Positions 9,753 through 18,368 of a stretch of 64,000 nt of DNA are shown in pieces. The stretch's first letter is position 1; each line of letters opens with the position of its first letter. Location: assembly GCF_022533585.1 (NCBI RefSeq), contig NZ_CP092827.1:2272001-2336000 (forward strand). Reading direction: 5' to 3'. The position numbers and the translations under genes are program-made. Below the pieces are notes generated by a model. That model was not told where the DNA came from. It searched no databases and was given only the letters and a program-made list of their open reading frames with translations. The stretch comes from Pseudomonas sp. LS.1a. GTDB lineage: Bacteria; Pseudomonadota; Gammaproteobacteria; Pseudomonadales; Pseudomonadaceae.

Positions 9753-10562
9753 TCAGATCTCCAGCGGCGTGACGCCCATGAAGGCGCCCAGGTGGCCGAG
9801 TTGGGCGAAGGCCATTTCCGGGCCGGTCTGCACCGCGCAGCCAACCTGGCGTGCCCGGTTCAGCAGCGGGGTAATCTCGGGCGAGGTGACCACGTCGGCG
9901 ACCAGGGTTTCGGCTTGCAAGGTGGCGAGCAGTGCGGCAGGCAGCGGCAGCTCCGCGCTGCCGCCCATGCCGACCGGGGAGGCGTTGACCAGCAGATCGA
10001 AGCCTTCCAGCCCGTCGACCCGGGTGGCGATTTCGACCGTGGGGAAGGCATTGCCGAGCAGTTCGCACACAGCGCCCATGCGCGCTGTGCTGGGGTCGCT
10101 GAGGGTGATGCTGGCGATGCCGGCCTCGCCCAGCGCATAGGCGATGGCACTGCCGACCCCGCCGCAACCGATCACCAATGCATGCTTGCCTGCCGGCTCG
10201 AAGCCATGTTTGCGCGCAGCACCGAGGAAGCCGGCGCCGTCCACGTTGTCGCCCATCAGGCGGCCGTCATGCTCACGGCGAATGACATTGACCGAGCCGA
10301 GGGCGGCTGCGCGCTCGCTCAGGCCGTCCAGGCGGCTGGCCAGGGCCTGCTTGTACGGCACGGTGACCACGCAACCGCGCAGGTTCTGCCAGCCGCGCAG
10401 GGTGCCGGCAAAGGTCTCCAGCGCGGCCTCCTGCAGGTCGATGGGCAGCATGGCGAGGTTGCAGTTGTTGTTGGCGAACCAGGTGTTGAAGTTTTCGGGG
10501 GACTTCACCTGGGCAATGGGCGAACCGACGATGGCGACCAGTTCAGTAGAACCACGAATCAT
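9753..10562 (-). CDS. Shikimate/quinate dehydrogenase-like protein (AroE family)
   Basis: 269 aa, the usual AroE length. The catalytic lysine region reads VTVPYKQAL and the catalytic aspartate region GDNVDGAGF, both conserved. The nucleotide fold has GCGGVGSA. Two features differ from biosynthetic AroE: the substrate loop reads GSPIAQVKSP, where the first serine of the S-x-S pair is valine, and the second Rossmann strand ends in SDPS instead of NR, which suggests NAD rather than NADP. It starts with a strong AAAAAGGAGG ribosome binding site and is first in the operon with two flavoproteins and NIPSNAP. A catabolic role on a shikimate- or quinate-like compound is more likely than aromatic biosynthesis. 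Confidence 0.8.
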   Translation of the reverse strand: MIRGSTELVAIVGSPIAQVKSPENFNTWFANNNCNLAMLPIDLQEAALETFAGTLRGWQNLRGCVVTVPYKQALASRLDGLSERAAALGSVNVIRREHDGRLMGDNVDGAGFLGAARKHGFEPAGKHALVIGCGGVGSAIAYALGEAGIASITLSDPSTARMGAVCELLGNAFPTVEIATRVDGLEGFDLLVNASPVGMGGSAELPLPAALLATLQAETLVADVVTSPEITPLLNRARQVGCAVQTGPEMAFAQLGHLGAFMGVTPLEI

Positions 10563-10620
10563 GCTGACCTCCTTTTTGGCGTTGTTATGGAGGGCAAGGG
10601 TGAGGCAAGGGGGCATGGGC

Positions 10621-10663
10621 AACAATGCGCTGATCGGGTATTTAGTGCGATAATCGCATTGTT
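10621..10663. promoter_or_regulatory. Candidate IclR operator in the divergent aroE-like/IclR intergenic region
   Basis: Two nested symmetric elements are visible. A 13-bp palindrome TGCGATAATCGCA lies at 10646-10658. A 9-bp inverted pair AACAATGCG (10621-10629) and CGCATTGTT (10655-10663) spans it. A related ATCGCG core follows at 10672-10677. The position between divergent start codons (10562 and 10717) fits control of both the catabolic operon and the regulator. Binding by the adjacent IclR protein is inferred. Confidence 0.6.
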
Positions 10664-10716
10664 GATCCGGTTATCGCGTTAATCGGCTGAAATACCCCTG
10701 CTTGCGAGTCGAATAA

Positions 10717-11487
10717 ATGAACACGCCCACTATCCACCCCCGTGACCTGATCGCCGGCTTGCAGAAAGGCCTGGCGCTGATGCAGCTGTTCAGCGCCGAG
10801 CAGCCGCGCCTGAGCGTGCCGCAGGCGGCCAGGTTGTCCGGCCTTACCCCCAGTGCCGCGCGGCGGTTTCTATTGACCTTGGTGCATGAGGGCTTTGCCG
10901 AAACCGATAGCCGTGAGTACTGGCTGACGCCCAAGGCGCTGCGCCTCGGCCAGGCGTATGTAGACTCGGCGCAGCTGCCGCGCATGCTGCGGCCGATCGT
11001 CGAGCAGGTGGCGCGGCAGACCCAGGAGCATGTGTCGGTGGGCACCCGTGATGGTGACGAGATCATCCACCTGGTGCGCAGCCGCTACAGCCATGTGGCC
11101 TCGTTGTCGATCAGGCCGGGATCGCGGGTGCCGATGTATTGCACCGCCGGCGGGCGTGTCTGGCTGGCCTGGCTGGATGAGGGGGAGCGGGATGGGTACT
11201 TTGCGCGTAACCCGCTGAGGGGGCTGACGCCTTATACGCAGACGGACCGGGTGCAGCTGGAGGCGGAGTTGCTGCGGGTGAAGGGACAGGGGTTCTGTAT
11301 CGTGGACCAGGAGTATGAAATCGGCATGCGCGTGCTGGGTGTGCCACTGCTGGACCGGGCTGGCCGGCTGAAAGCGACGTTGACCATCACCACCCATGCT
11401 TCGCGGTTGAGTGTGGATGAAATACGTTTGCGGTATCTGCCGACCCTGTACGAGGCGCAGGCGCTGTTGCGGCCGGTGCTGGATTGA
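10717..11487 (+). CDS. IclR family transcriptional regulator (PcaR/PobR-like)
   Basis: 256 aa. The N-terminal winged helix (about residues 10-75) includes LSVPQAARLSGLTPSAARR, and the C-terminal effector domain contains QTQEHVSVGTRDGDEIIHLVRS and the late GMRVLGVPLLDRAGR. Overall it resembles the PcaR/PobR/CatR branch of IclR regulators that respond to aromatic acids or their ring-fission products. It is divergent from the AroE/flavoprotein operon and separated from it by palindromic sites, so it is probably the operon's ligand-responsive regulator. The effector is unknown. Confidence 0.88.
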   Translation: MNTPTIHPRDLIAGLQKGLALMQLFSAEQPRLSVPQAARLSGLTPSAARRFLLTLVHEGFAETDSREYWLTPKALRLGQAYVDSAQLPRMLRPIVEQVARQTQEHVSVGTRDGDEIIHLVRSRYSHVASLSIRPGSRVPMYCTAGGRVWLAWLDEGERDGYFARNPLRGLTPYTQTDRVQLEAELLRVKGQGFCIVDQEYEIGMRVLGVPLLDRAGRLKATLTITTHASRLSVDEIRLRYLPTLYEAQALLRPVLD

Positions 11488-11514
11488 GGCGTCAGGGTTT
11501 GGGTGCGTGTTGCC

Positions 11515-11671
11515 TTCTTCGCGGCTAAAGCCGCTCCCACAGGGTACGCGGACCGCTTGTGAATTCAGTTCTCTACCTGAAAGCGCAGCCCAAAGGGCTG
11601 GGTATCTCCCACAGGGAGCGCGCTTTGGTGCGGATATGCGCGGTACCTGTGGGAGCGGGCCAAGGGCCTCG
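11515..11671. repeat. REP palindrome plus associated ~75-bp conserved element
   Basis: The first part (11515-11542) is a P. putida REP: TTCGCGGCTAAAGCCGCTCC followed by CACAGGG. It continues into a conserved tail containing GAATTCAGTTCTCTAC and GCAGCCCAAAGGGCTGGG, and a second half-REP CTGTGGGAGCGGG occurs at 11657-11669. The same tail recurs at about 36371, 42047 (inverted) and four times at 57900-58700. The REP lies between two convergent genes and may also act as a bidirectional terminator-like structure. Confidence 0.8.
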
Positions 11672-11673
11672 GC

Positions 11674-12717
11674 TTATCTCTCGATCTGGCGATTCCAGCG
11701 GGCGTTCCATTCCGGGCGCTGGGTGTTGACCTGATCCCAGTCAATGGTCACGGCAGTCTGCAGGTAGGTCTGCATGGCCTCGACCTGGCCACGGGTCTTG
11801 TCGCTGGTTGGGGTGTTGGGGTTGGACGGGATCTGGTCACCCAGCTCCAGGGCCGGCGACTGCGCCTCGGGGCTGAGCAGGAACTCGGCGAGCTTCTGCG
11901 CAAGCTCCGGCTGGTCGTTGTTGGCCGTGACGCATTCTGCCTGGTTGAGCACCACGGCACCTTCCTTGGGCGCGGCGTACTCCACCGGGATGCCTTTGAG
12001 TTTCAGCGCCGTCACCTGGGTGGGGGTAAGCGGGAACAGCGCGGCTTCGTCGGTTTGCACCATTTCCGAGAGCTTGGCCGAGTTGGGGATGTACTCCAGC
12101 ACGTTCGGGCCCACGTTCTTCTGCCAGGCCGTGAAGCCCGGGTTGACGTCGGTATCGCTGCCGCCGTGCAGGCGGTTGTACATCAGGAAACCATGCAGGC
12201 CGAAGGTGGACGATGCCATCGACTGGAACACCACCTTGTCCTTGAAGCGCGGGTCGGCCAGGTCGTTCCACGAGGTGGGCGCAGCCCAGCCTTTGGCCTT
12301 GAACAGGCGGCTGTTGTAGGCAAGCCCGGTCACGCCCAGGCTGACGGCCGCGGCCTTGTCCTTGATCAGGGCCTTTTCCGGCAACTGGGCCAAGGTCGGG
12401 TTGGGTTTGAGCGTGCTGCACAGGCCCATGCCGATGGCGCGGTACATGATGCCGTCATCCAGCACCATCACATGGATCGACGGCTTGTTCGGGGTGGCCT
12501 GGACCTTGGCCAGAATGTCGGCCGAGGTGCCGGGGACGATCACCACCTTTACCCCGTTGGCCTGCTCGAACCTTGGCAGGATGTCGTCGCTGAACAGCCG
12601 CTCCATGGTGCCGCCGTTCATGCCCAGGTACAGCGTGGGTTGGGCCATGGCGGGCAGGCAGGCGAACAGGCCGGGCACGGTGCAGAACAGGGCGAGCAAA
12701 CGTTGCTTGTGCGTCAT
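11674..12717 (-). CDS. ABC transporter substrate-binding protein, polyamine/opine type
   Basis: 347 aa with a signal peptide (MTHKQRLLALFCTVPGLFAC...AMAQ, cleavage near residue 25). The mature protein has the family-type start LYLGMNGGTMERLFSDDILPRFEQANGVKV and the later TSWNDLADPRFKDKV, typical of periplasmic binding proteins of the PotD/spermidine-putrescine and opine class. It is the last gene of the seven-gene minus-strand operon and overlaps the upstream oxidase gene by ATGA. It should deliver substrate to the two permeases at 15504-17172. The substrate is probably an amine or amino-acid derivative, given the dehydrogenase genes in the same operon. Confidence 0.88.
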   Translation of the reverse strand: MTHKQRLLALFCTVPGLFACLPAMAQPTLYLGMNGGTMERLFSDDILPRFEQANGVKVVIVPGTSADILAKVQATPNKPSIHVMVLDDGIMYRAIGMGLCSTLKPNPTLAQLPEKALIKDKAAAVSLGVTGLAYNSRLFKAKGWAAPTSWNDLADPRFKDKVVFQSMASSTFGLHGFLMYNRLHGGSDTDVNPGFTAWQKNVGPNVLEYIPNSAKLSEMVQTDEAALFPLTPTQVTALKLKGIPVEYAAPKEGAVVLNQAECVTANNDQPELAQKLAEFLLSPEAQSPALELGDQIPSNPNTPTSDKTRGQVEAMQTYLQTAVTIDWDQVNTQRPEWNARWNRQIER

Positions 12718-13847
12718 GACAGGTTTTCCTTGTGGTGGTGGGGCTGGAAACGCTTGATGGAAAAGGCCGCCAGGCTGAGTGCCGGCGCGCCGTGCAGGAT
12801 GCATTGCGCCAATGCTTCACCAGCGGCCGGGCCAATCTGGAAGCCGGCACCGGCAAAGCCGAAGCCATGCAGCAGCCCGGGTTGGGACAGGCTGGGGCCG
12901 AGCACCGGTTCGTCATCGGGCAGGTAGCCCTCGGTGCCGCTCCAGGTGCGAATGGCCTGGGCGCCGGCCAATGCCGGGTACAGCTCGGTGGCATTGCGCA
13001 GGATGTCGAGTACTGCGGCCTGGCCTGGGCGTGCGGTGGTCGGGGTCAGGGCAAAACCGCGCCCGCCGCCCAGCACGCAGTTACCACGCGTCACCTGGCG
13101 GGCGTAGATGCCGCCGCCTTCGACCCCGGTGCTGGCGGTCATGAACAGCGGCAGCGGCTCGGTGACCAGCATGGCCGGGTGGGCGGCGGTCAGCGGCACT
13201 GGCTCGCCGAACTGCTCGGCCAGTTGCGCCGACCAGGCACCGGCGCAATTCAACAGCCAGGGTGCCTTGAAACACTCGCCGCTGCTGGTGTGTACGCTGA
13301 AGCGGTGGCCGTCGTGGCCCACCTGCAGTACCTTGCACTGCTCATGCACCTGGGCGCCGTTGCGCCTGGCCGCCTGGGCGAAGGCCGGTGACACCAGCCG
13401 TGGGTTGGCATGGCCATCTTCGGGGCAGTACGAGGCGCCGACGGCGATATCGCCTACCCAGGGGAAGCGCTGGCGCAGTTCGTGTCGTTCAAGCAGTTGC
13501 AAGCGCAGGTCAAAAGCCTGGGTACGCCGCGCATAGGCCTTCAAGGCATCGAAGTCGGTTTCGCTGCGTGCCAGCTTCAGGTGGCCACTGCGGGCGTATT
13601 CGCCGTCGATGCCGATCCACGCGCGCAACTGCCCCCAGATGGCATGGGCACGCATCGACAACGGCAGCTGGGCCAACGAGCGGCCCTGGCGGCGCACGCC
13701 GCCGTAGTTCACCCCGCTGGAATGCGAGCCGCAGAAGTCGCGCTCCAGCAATGCCACTTGCTGGTCAGCGCGGGCCAGGGTCAAGGCCGCGCTGCTGCCG
13801 ATGATGCCGCCGCCGATGATGATGGCGTCCACTTCGATCAGCTTCAT
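12714..13847 (-). CDS. FAD-dependent amino acid/amine dehydrogenase subunit (DAO family; HcnC/OoxB-like)
   Basis: 377 aa. The N-terminal DAIIIGGGIIGSSAALTLARA (residues 7-27) is the FAD Rossmann motif of the D-amino-acid oxidase (DAO) family, and the C-terminus has the TEGYLPDDEPVLGPS and HGFGFAGAGFQIGPAAGEALA motifs of that family. Proteins of this size adjacent to an FAD/[2Fe-2S]-binding subunit and a small ferredoxin-like subunit form heteromeric dehydrogenases such as HcnABC, opine oxidase and hydroxyproline dehydrogenases. It would be the catalytic subunit oxidizing a C-N bond. Both ends overlap neighbours by 4 bp. Confidence 0.85.
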   Translation of the reverse strand: MKLIEVDAIIIGGGIIGSSAALTLARADQQVALLERDFCGSHSSGVNYGGVRRQGRSLAQLPLSMRAHAIWGQLRAWIGIDGEYARSGHLKLARSETDFDALKAYARRTQAFDLRLQLLERHELRQRFPWVGDIAVGASYCPEDGHANPRLVSPAFAQAARRNGAQVHEQCKVLQVGHDGHRFSVHTSSGECFKAPWLLNCAGAWSAQLAEQFGEPVPLTAAHPAMLVTEPLPLFMTASTGVEGGGIYARQVTRGNCVLGGGRGFALTPTTARPGQAAVLDILRNATELYPALAGAQAIRTWSGTEGYLPDDEPVLGPSLSQPGLLHGFGFAGAGFQIGPAAGEALAQCILHGAPALSLAAFSIKRFQPHHHKENLS

Positions 13848-15202
13848 GGTTTTATCTCCAGGCCGAAGGGCAGGGGTTTGACCGGTGCCTGGCCGCGCAG
13901 GCGCCCGACCTGGTCAATGGCCCGACCGCTTTCGCAAGCGATCAGCTCAGCGGCAGCGGCACCGCACACCCGCCCCTGGCAGCGGCCCATGCCGACCCGG
14001 CACATGGCCTTGACCCGGTTGATTTCCCAGTGCCCGGCACGCACGGTGGCGCGGATTTCCCCGGCGCTGATCTGCTCGCAGCGGCACACGGTGAGCTGGT
14101 CCGGGGCCTGCCGGGCCCATTGCTCGGGAAATGGAAAGGCCTGCTCCAGCCCCTGGCGGAAGCGCAGCAGGGTGGCCAGGCGCTTTTCCAGGTGCTGCTG
14201 GCGTTGCGGATTGCCGGGCTTGCCGAGGTCGGCCAGCAGTGTCAGGGCGGCCAGTTCACCGGTCATCTCGGCACCGTCGGCACCGAGGATGCCAGCACCG
14301 TCGCCCGCCAGGTACACCCCGGGGCTGCTGGCCCGGCCCTGGGCATCACGTACTGGCAGCCAGGCGCGGTTGAGCGCGCTCCAGGCGAACTGGCAACCCA
14401 ACAGGTCGGCCAGTTGGGTTTCACTGCGCAGGGCGTGGGCGAATGCCACGGCGTCGCACGCCAGTTCATGTTGCTGGCCATTGTGCGACCAGCGTATACC
14501 GCTGGCCCGTTGTTCGCCGTCGATACCCAGCAGGGCCACGCCCTGGTGCACCGGTACACCCTGGCGGGCCAGCCAGGCGCGGTAGTAAAGGCCCTTGGCA
14601 AAGGTGCCCGGTTGCAGAAGCAGGCGTGGCAGGGCACGTACCTGGGCGCTGAACGGCGAGGTGTCGAGCACCGCGCTGACCGTAGCGCCGGCCTTGGCGT
14701 ACTGGTACGCCACCAGGTACAGCAGCGGGCCGCTGCCGGCCAGCACCACCCGTTCACCGATCGCGCAGCCCTGGAACTTCAGGGCGATTTGCGCAGCGCC
14801 CAAGGTATAGACCCCGGGCAGGGTCCAGCCGGGTATCGGCAACACCCGGTCGGTAGCACCAGTGGCGACGATCACCCGGTCGAACGCCAGGCGGTCGGCC
14901 AACTGCCCCTGCTGCAGGGTATCCAGCACCTGCTCCTCGGCGTTCCACACCAGGGTTTCGGGGCGGTAGTCGATCTGCTCGCGCAATTGTTCGAGGGTGC
15001 TGTGCAGGGCCTGGGCCTTGTCAGCCTCGAAGCCATACAAGGCTTTGGCCGGACGGCGAAAGTTGGCTGGCTGCTGGCGGTAGATCTGCCCGCCGCCACG
15101 GCTGGCCTCGTCCAGCAGTATCGGGCGTATGCCTTGGGCCACCAGGGTTTGCGCGGCGCGGATGCCGGCCGGGCCGGCGCCGATGATCACGATCGCACTC
15201 AT
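13844..15202 (-). CDS. FAD/NAD(P)-binding oxidoreductase with C-terminal iron-sulfur motif (HcnB/OoxA-like)
   Basis: 452 aa. It has two dinucleotide folds: MSAIVIIGAGPAGIRAA at the N-terminus and VVLAGSGPLLYLVA around residue 150. YLAGDGAGILGADGA marks the FAD site. The C-terminus has a BFD-like cysteine set, C-x-C in TVCRCEQ and CRVGMGRCQGRVC, which should bind an iron-sulfur cluster, as in HcnB, OoxA and SoxA-type subunits. It would pass electrons from the DAO-family subunit to the chain. The start is the ATG at 15202 directly before the Rossmann motif; a longer in-frame upstream version crosses the next gene. Neighbouring genes overlap by 4 bp on both sides. Confidence 0.87.
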   Translation of the reverse strand: MSAIVIIGAGPAGIRAAQTLVAQGIRPILLDEASRGGGQIYRQQPANFRRPAKALYGFEADKAQALHSTLEQLREQIDYRPETLVWNAEEQVLDTLQQGQLADRLAFDRVIVATGATDRVLPIPGWTLPGVYTLGAAQIALKFQGCAIGERVVLAGSGPLLYLVAYQYAKAGATVSAVLDTSPFSAQVRALPRLLLQPGTFAKGLYYRAWLARQGVPVHQGVALLGIDGEQRASGIRWSHNGQQHELACDAVAFAHALRSETQLADLLGCQFAWSALNRAWLPVRDAQGRASSPGVYLAGDGAGILGADGAEMTGELAALTLLADLGKPGNPQRQQHLEKRLATLLRFRQGLEQAFPFPEQWARQAPDQLTVCRCEQISAGEIRATVRAGHWEINRVKAMCRVGMGRCQGRVCGAAAAELIACESGRAIDQVGRLRGQAPVKPLPFGLEIKP

Positions 15203-15507
15203 GGCTGGCGCCCCGGGTCGCGGGTCACGCAATGGCCCGGTTCCAGGAAGGTCGAGCAGGCACGTACCCGACGGCCATCCTGCAGGCGTACCCAGCAGTC
15301 CTGGCAGGCGCCCATCAGGCAGAAGCCGGCGCGTGGTTCGGCGCTGAAGTCGCTGCCGCGCAGGTGCCCGGCATTGGTCAGGATCGCCGTCAGCAGGGTA
15401 TCGCCGTTCATGCCGTTGGCCGGTTGGCCGTCGAGCAGGAAGGGCAGTGGCTCGCGGTCGTGTTCGGCCACGCGCTTGAACAGGGGCATAGGGGCATTCC
15501 TTGTCAT
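15199..15507 (-). CDS. Small [2Fe-2S]-binding subunit (HcnA/OoxC-like)
   Basis: 102 aa. It carries a ferredoxin-like cysteine set CLMGACQDC plus a later cysteine in VRACSTFLEPG, which matches the Fer2_4 type small subunits of heteromeric amine/amino-acid dehydrogenases. The RVAEHDREPLPFLLDGQP start is usual for these subunits. It is placed between the transporter permease and the flavoprotein gene with ATGA overlaps on both sides, so it belongs to the same enzyme. The ATG at 15507 is preferred; a second ATG seven codons later is possible. Confidence 0.87.
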   Translation of the reverse strand: MTRNAPMPLFKRVAEHDREPLPFLLDGQPANGMNGDTLLTAILTNAGHLRGSDFSAEPRAGFCLMGACQDCWVRLQDGRRVRACSTFLEPGHCVTRDPGRQP

Positions 15508-16298
15508 TGCTTGCCCACCAGCACGCGGTCCAGGCCATATACCCGGTCCAGGGCGACCATGGTCAGGGCGGTGACGGCGATCACCAGCGCAGAGACGGCG
15601 GCCATCATCGGGTCGATGGATTCGGTGGCATATACGTACATGCGCACTGGCAGTGTCTGGGTGGCGGGCGAGGTGACGAAGATCGACAGGGTCACTTCGT
15701 CGAAGCTGTTGATGAACGCCAGCAGCCAGCCGCCGGCCACGCCGGGCAGGATCATCGGCAGGGTGACCTTGCAGAACAGCGTCACCCGGCCAGCCCCCAG
15801 GCTTTGCGCGGCCTGTTCGGCGCTGCGGTCGATGCCGATGGCTGCGGCCAGTACCAGGCGCAGTACGTAAGGGGTGATCACCACCACATGGGCGAACACC
15901 AGCCAGGCGAAGCTGCCATTGACCCCCAGCAGGGCGAACAGCCGCAGCAGGGCCACACCCAGCACCAGGTGCGGGATGATGATCGGCGACAGCAGCAGGC
16001 CGTTGAGGAAACCTTGGCCGGGGAAGCTGTAGCGGGTGATCGCCAGGCCCGCCGGTACGGCGATCAGGGTGGCCAGCGAGGCAGCCAGGGCCGCGAGCTT
16101 CAGGCTGTTGTAGAACGCATCGAGGAAATCGGCACGCTCGAACACGGCGCTGAACCAGCGCAGCGAGAAGCCGGCGGTGGGCAGGCTCAGGGTGTTTTCC
16201 GGGGTGAATGCCACCAGGCACACCACCACCAGCGGGGCGAGCATGAACAGCATCACCAGGGCGTGAAAAGACAGGGCCAGCGGGCCGTTACGGGTCAT
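15504..16298 (-). CDS. ABC transporter permease (PotC-like)
   Basis: 264 aa with six predicted membrane segments. The EAA-type loop reads EQAAQSLGAGRVTLFCKVTL, the docking site for the ATPase, and the overall pattern fits the PotC/YdcV family of polyamine-type importers. I chose the ATG at 16298 because a GGAG site lies at the right distance; the in-frame TTG at 16313 would add five residues. This gene follows the other permease with a short gap. Confidence 0.88.
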   Translation of the reverse strand: MTRNGPLALSFHALVMLFMLAPLVVVCLVAFTPENTLSLPTAGFSLRWFSAVFERADFLDAFYNSLKLAALAASLATLIAVPAGLAITRYSFPGQGFLNGLLLSPIIIPHLVLGVALLRLFALLGVNGSFAWLVFAHVVVITPYVLRLVLAAAIGIDRSAEQAAQSLGAGRVTLFCKVTLPMILPGVAGGWLLAFINSFDEVTLSIFVTSPATQTLPVRMYVYATESIDPMMAAVSALVIAVTALTMVALDRVYGLDRVLVGKQ

Positions 16299-16302
16299 GG
16301 GT

Positions 16303-17172
16303 TCAGACTCCAAGTGCGCGTTTGTAGCGGCGTTCGACCAGCCGGTTCCAGCTGAGCATCACCAGCAGGTTGATCAGCAGCAGGGCCACGGCGATGGTGG
16401 CACCCATCGGCCAGTTCAGTTCGGCCAGGTACTGGTCGTAGATCAGGGTGGCGACCATTTTCAGCCGGCGCCCGCCCAGCAGGCCGGGGATGGCGAACGA
16501 GCTGGCGGCCAGGCCGAACACGATCAGCGTGCCTGACAGCACGCCGGGCATGATCTGTGGCAGCACGATGCGGCGGAACACCGTCCACTGGCTGGCGCCC
16601 AGCGACAGCGCGGCCTGCTCGGCGGCCGGGTCGAGCTTCTGCAGCGAGGTCCACACCGGGATGATCATGAACGGGAGCATCACGTGGACCAGGCCGATGA
16701 TCACCGCAAAGGGCGTATACAGCAGCTTCACTGGCTGCCCGCCGAGGGCGGTGATGCCCTGGTTGACCAGACCATCGGCGCCCAGCAGCAGGCTCCAGCC
16801 AAAGGCTCGCACCACCACCGAAATCAGCAGCGGCGTCAGTACCAGGATCAGGAAGATCGAGCGCCACGGCGCGCCCATGCGGCTGAGCACCAAGGCTTCG
16901 GGAATGCCGATCAGCACGCACAGCAGGGTGACCAGGGCGCTGACCCAGAAGGTGCGCAGAAAGATCTCGTAGTAGTAGGTGTCGGTCACCAGGCTCAGGT
17001 AATGGCCGAGGGTGTACTGGCCAGCCTGGATGCCGCTGCTGTAGTCGAACACGTTGAACGAAAGCAGCAGGGTCAGCCCCAGTGGCACCACCAGCAAGGC
17101 CAGGAACAACAGCAGGGCCGGGCTGCTCAGGCCGTAGCCCCAGGCGCTGCTGTGCAGCTTTGCCGCGCTCAT
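16303..17172 (-). CDS. ABC transporter permease (PotB-like)
   Basis: 289 aa. The N-terminal segment SSPALLLFLALLVVPLGLTL and five further hydrophobic helices make it an integral membrane protein; the EQAALSLGASQWTVFRRIVL loop is the EAA motif. It pairs with the PotC-like permease downstream to form the translocation channel. The start overlaps the end of the ATPase gene by 4 bp. Confidence 0.88.
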   Translation of the reverse strand: MSAAKLHSSAWGYGLSSPALLLFLALLVVPLGLTLLLSFNVFDYSSGIQAGQYTLGHYLSLVTDTYYYEIFLRTFWVSALVTLLCVLIGIPEALVLSRMGAPWRSIFLILVLTPLLISVVVRAFGWSLLLGADGLVNQGITALGGQPVKLLYTPFAVIIGLVHVMLPFMIIPVWTSLQKLDPAAEQAALSLGASQWTVFRRIVLPQIMPGVLSGTLIVFGLAASSFAIPGLLGGRRLKMVATLIYDQYLAELNWPMGATIAVALLLINLLVMLSWNRLVERRYKRALGV

Positions 17173-18188
17173 GCCGCCACCTCGCCAGCGTTCAGCACCC
17201 GCAGCAGGGCATCGTTCCAGTCCAGGCCGACCTGTGTGCCTTCATCCAGCGGTGTGCTGCCGTCGTTGGCACGAACCACGGCCAGGTTGCCCAGGGCGGT
17301 GTCGACCCTGTACAGCCATTGGCTGCCGAGGAAGTAGCGGCAGCTGATGCGGCCTGCGAGCTTGCCGCTGCCGGCCGGGCCGAGGCTGATCTTCTCCGGG
17401 CGCAGGCTGAGGGTCAGTGGGCCCTGGGCATTCGCCTGTGGTTGCCCGCCGGGTCCGGTTACGCCGCGCAGGCGGTTGGCCTTGCCGACAAAGTCGGAAA
17501 TGAAGGGTGTGCCTGGGTGTTCGTAGAGGCGGTAGGGGTCATCGACCTGGGTGATGCGCCCGGCCTCCATCACCACCACCCGGTCGCTGATCGACAAGGC
17601 CTCGGCCTGGTCGTGGGTGACCATCAAGGTCGTAATGCCGACCTCGTTCTGGATGCGGCAGATCTCGAACTGCATTTCTTCACGCAGGTGCGCGTCCAGG
17701 TTGGACAGCGGCTCGTCCAGTAGCAGCACCGGTGGTTCGATCACCAGTGCGCGGGCCAGGGCCACACGCTGGCGCTGGCCGCCGGAGAGCTCGCGTGGGT
17801 AGCGCTCGGCATGCTTGTCCAGGCGCACCAGCGCCAGGGCCTGGTCGACCCGGCGGGCGATGTCGGCGCTGGCCACCTTGCGCATGCGCAGGCCGAAGGC
17901 GACGTTGTCGCGCACGGTCATGTGCGGGAACAGTGCGTAGCTCTGGAACACCACGCCCAGGCCTCGGCTGGCCGGCTTGGCGTGGGTAATGTCGCGGCCG
18001 TCGAGGACGATGCGGCCGCTGGTGACCTCGACGAAGCCGGCAATCATTTGCAGGGTGGTGGTCTTGCCGCAGCCGGAAGGGCCTAGCAGGGAGACGAACT
18101 CGCCTTTTTCGATGGCGAGTGACGAGCTGGCCACTGCCTCCGTGGCGCCATAGCGCTTGCAAAGCTTGTCGATCAACAGAAAGGTCAT
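17169..18188 (-). CDS. ABC transporter ATP-binding protein (PotA-like)
   Basis: 339 aa. Walker A GPSGCGKT, signature LSGGQRQR, Walker B VLLLDEPLSNLD and the switch His in MVTHDQAEA are all intact. The C-terminal ~100 residues form the TOBE-like regulatory domain of importer ATPases (LSLRPEKISLG). It is the first gene of the operon, directly downstream of the inverted repeat shared with the divergent IclR gene. It energizes the importer made of the two permeases and the binding protein at 11674-12717. Confidence 0.92.
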   Translation of the reverse strand: MTFLLIDKLCKRYGATEAVASSSLAIEKGEFVSLLGPSGCGKTTTLQMIAGFVEVTSGRIVLDGRDITHAKPASRGLGVVFQSYALFPHMTVRDNVAFGLRMRKVASADIARRVDQALALVRLDKHAERYPRELSGGQRQRVALARALVIEPPVLLLDEPLSNLDAHLREEMQFEICRIQNEVGITTLMVTHDQAEALSISDRVVVMEAGRITQVDDPYRLYEHPGTPFISDFVGKANRLRGVTGPGGQPQANAQGPLTLSLRPEKISLGPAGSGKLAGRISCRYFLGSQWLYRVDTALGNLAVVRANDGSTPLDEGTQVGLDWNDALLRVLNAGEVAA

Positions 18189-18368
18189 GGCTGTGCTCCA
18201 TCGCAAACGGAACCGGGGTCAACCGGCAGTTTCAGGGTGGGCAGAGCGCCAGCGGCGAAAAGCAAAGCTTTACGGACGTTGGCGCTCGCTGCTGTGGCGG
18301 CGGCCGATGTTGTGATATCGCCCTATGGACCGGAGAGTAGGGCAATGATTAGGATGTCGACAAAGGGT

